Position numbers and translations under genes: made by a program
Shown: positions 8,117 through 11,611 of the stretch, piece after piece
Layout: each line of letters begins with the position of its first letter
Position numbering within the stretch: the stretch's first letter is position 1
Notes under the pieces: model-generated
The model's input: only the letters and a program-made list of their open reading frames with translations
Told to the model about the DNA's origin: nothing
Databases searched by the model: none
Assembly (NCBI GenBank): GCA_047615875.1
Contig: JBLHGU010000151.1
Span: 1 to 11,611, forward strand
Direction of reading: 5' to 3'
Length of the DNA: 11,611 bases
DNA from: JBLHGU01 sp047615875
GTDB taxonomy: Bacteria > Pseudomonadota > Gammaproteobacteria > Arenicellales > CAJQKF01

Positions 8117-8134
8117 AATGACATCAATATCATT
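8117..8134 (-). promoter_or_regulatory. Candidate TetR operator in the operon promoter region
   Basis: AATGA (8117-8121), eight bases, TCATT (8130-8134), palindromic at 14 of 18 positions. It has the same layout as the site at 1998-2015. On the minus strand a possible -10 box TATGTT (complement of 8109-8114) and a weak -35 box TTTAAT (complement of 8132-8137) would bracket it with a 17-base spacer. That is the usual place for a TetR repressor to block RNA polymerase. The promoter boxes are weak and inferred. Confidence 0.5.
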
Positions 8135-8158
8135 AAAATGAGTGGCAATAAGCATTAG

Positions 8159-8253
8159 GGTACTAGGGGCTAGAGGACACTGATAACTTAGTAAACTAGC
8201 GAGTACATTTCGGTTGTGAGAATCCCTTAAGTTACCAAGTTTTCAGTGCCTCC
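8159..8253 (+). repeat. Imperfect palindromic intergenic repeat, copy A
   Basis: The arm CACTGATAACTTAGTAA (8178-8194) pairs with the complement of 8232-8248 at 15 of 17 positions, leaving a loop of about 37 bases. The left flank GGTACTAGGGG (8159-8169) is identical to the outer flank of copy B (complement of 11236-11246). The arms of A and B agree at 14 of 17 positions. No ORF or transposase is associated. It lies between the operon promoter and hicAB, so it may also act as an insulating hairpin between the divergent transcripts. Confidence 0.6.
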
Positions 8254-8345
8254 TTTTCTTCGCTTATGGCCTTCAAAGCCAGGTTATCTAGGCGTTTGTT
8301 ATACATATTTCGACGAGATAAACATAACTCCGGAGGTATATTTAG

Positions 8346-8375
8346 TTGACCTGGTAATAACTCTAGGGTTATGAT
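8346..8375 (+). promoter_or_regulatory. hicAB promoter with candidate operator
   Basis: TTGACC (8346-8351) and TATGAT (8370-8375) are 18 bases apart, each five of six to the sigma-70 consensus, and lie 27 bases before hicA. ATAAC-6 bases-GTTAT (8357-8361 and 8368-8372) is an inverted repeat covering the -10 box, a natural place for HicB autorepression. A further near-palindrome centred on CTCCGGAG (8328-8335) lies just upstream of the -35 box. Confidence 0.6.
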
Positions 8376-8401
8376 TATTCCAATCAATCAGGGAAGGTCA
8401 G

Positions 8402-8581
8402 ATGAAAAGCAGAGAAGTAATGCAGATGATCGAAAAGGACGGCTGGAAGCTGGTCAGAGTTACAGGTAGTCACCACCACTTCAAGCACTCAACTAAAAAA
8501 GGACTCGTTACCGTTCCTCACCCCAAATCAGAAATAGCAAAAGGCACTCTCAAGAGCATTAAGAAACAAGCTGGCATCTAG
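8402..8581 (+). CDS. hicA: HicA-family mRNA interferase toxin (59 aa)
   Basis: This is the toxin of a type II toxin-antitoxin pair: a small dsRBD-fold ribonuclease that cleaves mRNA and tmRNA when not bound by HicB. Translation gives MKSREVMQMIEKDGWKLVRV, then TGSHHHFKHSTKKGLVTVPH, and a lysine-rich end (KGTLKSIKKQAGI). The GSH motif at 22-24 holds the catalytic histidine, and VPHPKSEIAKGTL is the conserved second half of the family. Length is typical (about 60 residues). The ribosome site GGAAGG lies a few bases upstream. It is the first gene of the pair, 18 bases before hicB, in the usual hicA-hicB order. Intact and apparently functional. Confidence 0.92.
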   Translation: MKSREVMQMIEKDGWKLVRVTGSHHHFKHSTKKGLVTVPHPKSEIAKGTLKSIKKQAGI

Positions 8582-8599
8582 CCAGCACACGGAGGTAGA

Positions 8600-8998
8600 A
8601 TGTTTTACACGGTGGCTATACATAAAGACGAAGACAGCGATTACAGCGTGACTGTGCCCGATATACCGGGCTGCTTTTCTGCTGGAGTTACCATAGAAAA
8701 AGCTCTGCGGGAGGCTGCAGAAGCCATCCAAGGGCACCTAGGAATACTTGCTGAAGACGGAGAGAATATACCGGTGCCTGGCGATATGTTAGAGCATCAA
8801 GCCAACCCCGACTTTAAGGATGCGGTGTGGTGTGGTGTGAGTGTTGATATTACGCCCTACCTCGGGAAAACCGAGAAGATAAACGTAACATTGCCTACAC
8901 TTATCAGCGCTAAAATCGCTCAAGCTGGCATTGGTAATAGATCGGCTTTTCTTGCAGAAGCAGCGGCAGAGAAATTAGCAAGGGAATATGCTAATTAG
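8600..8998 (+). CDS. hicB: HicB-family antitoxin (132 aa)
   Basis: This is the antitoxin partner of HicA; it binds and neutralises the toxin and represses the shared promoter. The N-terminal partial RNase H fold (residues 1-60) has the family hallmarks YSVTVPDIPGCFSAG (15-29), then EKALREAAEAIQGHL (33-47) and the acidic ILAEDGENIPVP. The C-terminal part, KINVTLPTLISAKIAQAG followed by GNRSAFLAEAAAEKL (93-126), looks like a ribbon-helix-helix DNA-binding domain, so this is the RHH rather than the HTH type. GGAGGT lies 5 bases before the ATG, a strong ribosome site, which fits the need for excess antitoxin. The 18-base gap to hicA indicates one transcript. Confidence 0.92.
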   Translation: MFYTVAIHKDEDSDYSVTVPDIPGCFSAGVTIEKALREAAEAIQGHLGILAEDGENIPVPGDMLEHQANPDFKDAVWCGVSVDITPYLGKTEKINVTLPTLISAKIAQAGIGNRSAFLAEAAAEKLAREYAN

Positions 8999-9014
8999 CG
9001 ATCCTACCCCAGAA

Positions 9015-9038
9015 AAAATCAAAGAGTAGGTTGATTTT
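9015..9038 (+). terminator. Weak hairpin after hicB (possible terminator)
   Basis: AAAATCAA (9015-9022) and TTGATTTT (9031-9038) form a perfect 8-bp stem with an 8-base loop, 17 bases after the hicB stop. The stem is A-T rich and the T run is part of it, so termination would be weak. CCTAC (9003-9007) and GTAGG (9026-9030) could pair in an alternative fold. Confidence 0.35.
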
Positions 9039-9100
9039 AATGCAGCAGAATCCTGATCAAAGCACTCTGATCCCTAAATTCAATTCGACCTAATCAAGCC

Positions 9101-9131
9101 TTGCACCTGTAGTAGGTACAGGTGTTATGTT
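9101..9131 (+). promoter_or_regulatory. MerR-type metal-responsive promoter/operator (CadR/PbrR-like)
   Basis: -35 box TTGCAC (9101-9106) and -10 box TATGTT (9126-9131) are separated by 19 bases, the overlong spacing typical of MerR-activated promoters. Within the spacer, CACCTGTA (9104-9111), GTAGG, TACAGGTG (9117-9124) is a perfect 8-5-8 palindrome. The core CCTGTAGT...TACAGG and the following GTGTT resemble the CadR and PbrR operators of metal-resistance genes as I remember them. Transcription would begin near 9138, which rules out the ATG at 9127. The regulator itself is not in the window. Confidence 0.7.
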
Positions 9132-9183
9132 TGCCCACAGACTTAGACATGCTCCATCCATTAAAATCCTAGAGTCAATTTGT

Positions 9184-9891
9184 ATGCGCTATTCAAAATC
9201 CAAATGGTTCCTAGTTTTCCCACTCGTGATGGCGTCCCTGCTGGCTTCACTATCAGTGCGTGTAGCCGCAGCTGAAGCCGAGCTATCAAGCGTCACCCTA
9301 TTCGTCGAAGGAATGATGAAAAGTGTCGGCGGCGTAACCTGACTAAGCTGACCCGATAGCGTGGTAGCGGTTCTGTCAGAACTCGCAGGAATAGATACAG
9401 AAGACAATGTTGAGGTGTTTCTCGATAGAGATGCGTTTACCGTCAAATACGATGCCGCCCAAGTATCGCTAGATGATATGTATGCAGCAATCATTGAATT
9501 AGGATACAGCCCTGGCATTAACGAGCTTGAATCGAATGAATCTGAGAGTGGTGATGGCACCGCTATTCCCGAGTTAGTTGCTAACGCGCTGCTCGATGCC
9601 AGCAATCAAGGGAAAATACTGCTTCTCGATTTCTATGCCGAATGGTGTCTTGCGTGCAAAGCGCTAGATGCAAGCGTATTCAGTCACCCCGCCGTTATAG
9701 CCGCTCTTGATAATTACATTTTCCTAAAAGTTGATACGGATGAACATGAGGAAGTTGCTGGCCACTTCAATGTAGTTGGTATGCCGACCTTAGTAATTCT
9801 GAATGCTGAGGGCCATGAGATTCACAGGTCAGTGGGCATGCTTGATCCAGAAGAATATAGTCAAAAGCTGAACGAACTATTCGAGAAATAA
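9184..9891 (+). CDS. Secreted HMA-thioredoxin fusion with two in-frame TGA (selenocysteine) codons in a U-x-x-U motif
   Basis: One frame runs from ATG 9184 to TAA 9891 (235 residues), broken only by TGA at codons 53 and 56 (9340-9342, 9349-9351). Residues 1-30 are a signal peptide (MRYSKSKWF, hydrophobic core, VRVAAA). Residues about 36-110 form a heavy-metal-associated domain: SSVTLFVEGMM, then GGVT-U53-L-S-U56-PDSVVAVLSELAGI, then EVFLDRDAFTVKYD and DMYAAIIELGYSP. Both TGA codons fall at the CxxC metal-site cysteines of HMA domains. After a polar linker, residues about 127-235 are a DsbD-gamma-like thioredoxin: DFYAEWCLACK with C155 and C158, and GMPT with cis-proline P201. TGA ends neighbouring genes normally, so this is local recoding. 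Read as a selenoprotein, it would bind or reduce metal ions (or disulfides) in the periplasm, with the thioredoxin part reducing the U-x-x-U site (inference). The ribosome site is weak (AGAG). It is co-transcribed with the hydrolase 33 bases downstream. The alternative is a pseudogene or a shorter protein from GTG 9361; both are less likely. Confidence 0.85.
9367..9386 (+). promoter_or_regulatory. Candidate bacterial SECIS hairpin
   Basis: GCG-GTTCT (9367-9374) pairs with AGAAC-T-CGC (9378-9386): eight base pairs, a single bulged T at 9383, and a GTC apical loop (9375-9377) beginning with G. The loop lies 33 bases after the first TGA and 24 after the second. Both fit the 16-37-base window and loop-G rule described for bacterial SECIS elements. 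It lies inside the coding region, as bacterial SECIS elements do. A weaker alternative (CCG 9353-9355 with CGG 9368-9370, loop from G9359) overlaps it. Confidence 0.6.
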
Positions 9892-9924
9892 GCTATCAGT
9901 AATTGGACATTCAGGGATGCAGCT

Positions 9925-11082
9925 ATGATTAAGAAAATTAGCCTAGGCGTGCTAGCGCTGATAGTTTTGTCAGTAATAATTGTGTTCATAGCCCTATTAT
10001 TCACACGCCCGCAACTTCCAGCAGAAACCTCCAATAGTTATGCTTGGCTGCAGCCTGGCCCTTATACCGTAGCCCAAACCGAATTTGAGTTTGTGGACAA
10101 ATCACGCTCAACCAATGCTAACAGGGATTTCCCCGGCGCAGCCCAGCGCACGCTACCGACTACAATCTGGTTTCCTGAGGATTTTGCAGGACCATACGCA
10201 CTGATTATTCATTCCCACGGATTCCTTTCCTCTCGTCGCGAAGTAGTCTATTTGTTGGAGCATTTAGCGAGCTATGGTTACGTGGTTGTCGCCGCCGACT
10301 TTCCTTTGACTAGTGGCAGTGCACCGGGCGGGCCGACTATCAATGATGTGTCCAATCAGCCTGAAGACGTAAGCTTCCTGATCGATTCAGCACTAGCACT
10401 GGCTGGAACTGACAAGCCGTATAGCGGAGACATTGACACAAGCCGCATCGGGATTATAGGTGTGTCACTCGGTGGTTTCTCAACCTCGTTAACTACCTAT
10501 CATCCACGCCTGCGTGAGCCACGGGTGAAGGCGGCTATCTCTATTGCTGGCCCTTCAGCGAATCTAACGAAACGCTTCTATGATCAGAGCCAAGTCGAGA
10601 TTCCTTTCCTCATGATTGCCGGCACCTCTGATCGGCTAATTGACTATGTCTCGAACGCCTCTGTTATACCCGATAGAGTGACAAACGGTGCGTTGCTAAC
10701 AGTAGAGGGAGGTAACCACATCGGTTTTGTCGGAATATCCGAGCCAGCCTTTAGGTTTGTGCATAATGCTGATTCTTTGGCGTGTTGGTCGGTGCAATCC
10801 AATGTTGATCAGGTAGATTCAGAGGTGTTCACCGATTTGTTTTCTGATGAAGACGGCATTGTGCTAGACGCCGATGCGCCTCAGCGTTGTCAGCAAGATT
10901 CACCACCAGCAGCTGGGCATCCAGGTCGTCAGCATATGATTACTCAGATTGGGGTGCTAAGTTTTTTCGAATCGGTTTTAGCTGCTAGTGAGCGGCGTCG
11001 ACTCGAGGCGAGGGAATTATTGCAAACACATCTTGCGCGAGAATTTGTTGAGGCTCGGTTTCGATCGGGTACTGTTCCTTGA
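9925..11082 (+). CDS. Membrane-anchored periplasmic alpha/beta hydrolase (dienelactone/PAF-acetylhydrolase-like), 385 aa
   Basis: This is a serine hydrolase of the alpha/beta fold. An uncleaved-looking N-terminal membrane anchor or signal (residues about 4-27) places it outside the inner membrane. The catalytic set is complete: oxyanion motif HSHGF (96-100), nucleophile elbow G-V-S181-L-G-G (179-184), acid D236 in GTSDRL, and histidine H265 in GGNHIGF. The pattern is that of the 'predicted dienelactone hydrolase' / platelet-activating-factor acetylhydrolase-like group; natural substrates are unknown. A cap-like insertion with acidic runs (about 285-335) precedes a C-terminal amphipathic helix. 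AGGGA lies 8 bases before the ATG. It follows the HMA-thioredoxin gene by 33 bases, so both are probably driven by the MerR-type promoter. Why a metal/redox selenoprotein and an esterase should share an operon is not obvious. Confidence 0.85.
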   Translation: MIKKISLGVLALIVLSVIIVFIALLFTRPQLPAETSNSYAWLQPGPYTVAQTEFEFVDKSRSTNANRDFPGAAQRTLPTTIWFPEDFAGPYALIIHSHGFLSSRREVVYLLEHLASYGYVVVAADFPLTSGSAPGGPTINDVSNQPEDVSFLIDSALALAGTDKPYSGDIDTSRIGIIGVSLGGFSTSLTTYHPRLREPRVKAAISIAGPSANLTKRFYDQSQVEIPFLMIAGTSDRLIDYVSNASVIPDRVTNGALLTVEGGNHIGFVGISEPAFRFVHNADSLACWSVQSNVDQVDSEVFTDLFSDEDGIVLDADAPQRCQQDSPPAAGHPGRQHMITQIGVLSFFESVLAASERRRLEARELLQTHLAREFVEARFRSGTVP

Positions 11083-11157
11083 TGGATTGAGGGGGTGGAT
11101 GGGTTGCTGCTAAGGCAGCCTTTGCGAGTTTGCGGAGCATTGGTGTTTCGGTAACAG

Positions 11158-11246
11158 TAGGGGGCACTAATAATTCAATAACTTTAGAAATCCCTCAGCT
11201 CTAACAATGCCTCTAAGTTATAAAGTTATTAGTGCCCCCTAGTACC
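11158..11246 (-). repeat. Palindromic intergenic repeat, copy B
   Basis: A perfect 16-bp inverted repeat (11158-11173 with 11226-11241, arm TAGGGGGCACTAATAA on the plus strand) is extended inward by ATAACTT/AAGTTAT (11178-11184, 11215-11221). The loop is about 30 bases. On the minus strand it begins GGTACTAGGGG, as copy A does at 8159, then CACTAATAACTTTATAA against CACTGATAACTTAGTAA in A. It sits between the hydrolase and hrpB and could also stop transcription as a large hairpin. Confidence 0.65.
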
Positions 11247-11267
11247 GTAGACAGGCCTCTTCTGCGC

Positions 11268-11273
11268 TATACT
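11268..11273 (+). promoter_or_regulatory. Possible -10 box of hrpB
   Basis: TATACT, five of six to consensus, 31 bases before ATG 11305. No good -35 box is seen at 16-18 bases. If used, transcription starts near 11280, which would exclude the in-frame ATG at 11275 as a start. Confidence 0.3.
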
Positions 11274-11304
11274 AATGGGCAACCTCGCCGCCCCTATCAA
11301 GATT

Positions 11305-11611
11305 ATGCCCTTGCTTCCTTCCAGTATTCATCTACCGGTTAACGAAATCCTCGACGAGTTGAAGTCGACTCTCAATAGTCACCACGAAGCCATTCTGCAG
11401 GCGCCTCCCGGTGCCGGAAAAACGAGCCTTGTACCGCTGGCACTGGCAACTGAACCCTGGCTGGGCCACAAGAAAATCTTGATACTGGAACCGCGACGCA
11501 TTGCAACTCGCGCTGCGGCGCACCGCATGGCGGAGCTGATTCACGAACCTGTAGGTCAAACCGTAGGGTATCGCATGCGACTTGATACCAAGGTTTCATC
11601 TTCTACAAAAA
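11305..11611 (+). CDS. hrpB: ATP-dependent helicase HrpB (partial, N-terminal 102 codons)
   Basis: This is a DEAH/RHA-type helicase of proteobacteria; its biological role is poorly defined. The visible N-terminus has LPVNEILDELKSTLNSHHEA, then the Walker A motif QAPPGAGKTSLVPLAL, then motif Ia LEPRRIATRAAAHRMAE, and GQTVGYRMRLDTKVSS, all in HrpB order. E. coli HrpB begins in the same way (short leader, LPV.. then a P-loop). Start ATG 11305 is preferred; ATG 11275, ten codons upstream in frame, lies almost on the -10 box. Neither has a strong ribosome site. The gene continues past the right edge (full-length relatives are about 800-850 residues). Confidence 0.92.
   Translation, partial: MPLLPSSIHLPVNEILDELKSTLNSHHEAILQAPPGAGKTSLVPLALATEPWLGHKKILILEPRRIATRAAAHRMAELIHEPVGQTVGYRMRLDTKVSSSTK

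Noticed and set aside
8331..8357. Mini-gene with a GGAGGT ribosome site and TTG start before hicA
   Set aside because: The frame ends after three codons (TTG ACC TGG TAA); GGAGGT is part of a near-palindrome instead.
9127..9183. Upstream in-frame ATG 9127 as start of the selenoprotein
   Set aside because: It lies inside the -10 box of the MerR-type promoter, and starting there would bury the signal peptide 19 residues deep.
9340..9351. TGA decoded as tryptophan (alternative genetic code)
   Set aside because: The symporter (4059) and the alpha/beta hydrolase (11082) end at TGA, and tryptophan would make no sense at metal-site cysteines.
9184..9360. Reading 9184-9342 as a short complete protein or the whole locus as a pseudogene
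   Set aside because: Both TGAs are in the same frame at the two HMA cysteine sites, no frameshift or other stop occurs, both flanking parts are well-formed domain halves, and a SECIS-like hairpin follows. A decayed gene would show other damage.
9361..9891. Independent thioredoxin gene starting at GTG 9361
   Set aside because: That start lies inside the HMA domain, removes the signal peptide and first HMA strand, and has no ribosome site upstream.
11104..11124. Rho-independent terminator after the alpha/beta hydrolase (GCTGC-TAAG-GCAGC)
   Set aside because: The stem is only 5 bp and just three T follow; repeat B further on is a stronger hairpin.
8159..11246. The paired repeats as ends of an insertion sequence or composite transposon
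   Set aside because: No transposase or recombinase gene is between them and no target duplication is visible; kept only as a repeat family.
1..11611. CRISPR arrays, tRNA or rRNA genes
   Set aside because: No regularly spaced direct repeats, cloverleaf-like segments or rRNA-like sequence were seen on reading both strands.

Overview
The window reads as chromosomal DNA of a heterotrophic, probably marine, gammaproteobacterium of moderate GC content. The pointers are an HrpB-type helicase, a DUF5916 outer-membrane-type protein, short-chain acyl-CoA enzymes and a HicAB pair. This is inference from gene types; no rRNA or taxonomic marker is present.

Layout. 1-1058 (minus): 5' part of a secreted CBM9-like/DUF5916 protein that runs off the left edge. 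1316-1816 (plus): small multi-pass membrane protein of unknown function. 1953-2744 (plus): TetR-family regulator. It converges on a four-gene minus-strand operon at 8006-2773: crotonase (enoyl-CoA hydratase/isomerase family), CaiC-like acyl-CoA ligase, GltS-family sodium:solute symporter, and a NylB-like serine hydrolase. The same 18-bp half-palindromic layout (AATGA, 8 bases, TCATT) lies upstream of both the TetR gene and the operon, so the regulator probably controls both. The set suggests uptake, hydrolysis, CoA activation and beta-oxidation-type processing of an unknown amide, ester or dicarboxylate compound.

8159-8998: an imperfect palindromic repeat, then hicAB with a good promoter and a candidate operator. 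A second copy of the palindromic repeat, in opposite orientation, is at 11158-11246.

9101-11082 is the most remarkable part. A MerR-type promoter (long 19-base spacer filled by an 8-5-8 palindrome resembling CadR/PbrR sites) precedes a secreted heavy-metal-associated (HMA) domain fused to a DsbD-gamma-like thioredoxin. The reading frame is broken only by two in-frame TGA codons, placed exactly where the HMA metal-binding CxxC cysteines belong (T-TGA-L-S-TGA-P). A hairpin with a loop starting in G follows at bacterial-SECIS distance. TGA ends other genes here as a normal stop. The best reading is an exported protein with a U-x-x-U (double selenocysteine) metal/redox site wired to its own thioredoxin, co-transcribed with a membrane-anchored alpha/beta hydrolase. 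A naive gene caller would split it or call it a pseudogene.

11305-11611 (plus): 5' end of hrpB, running off the right edge.
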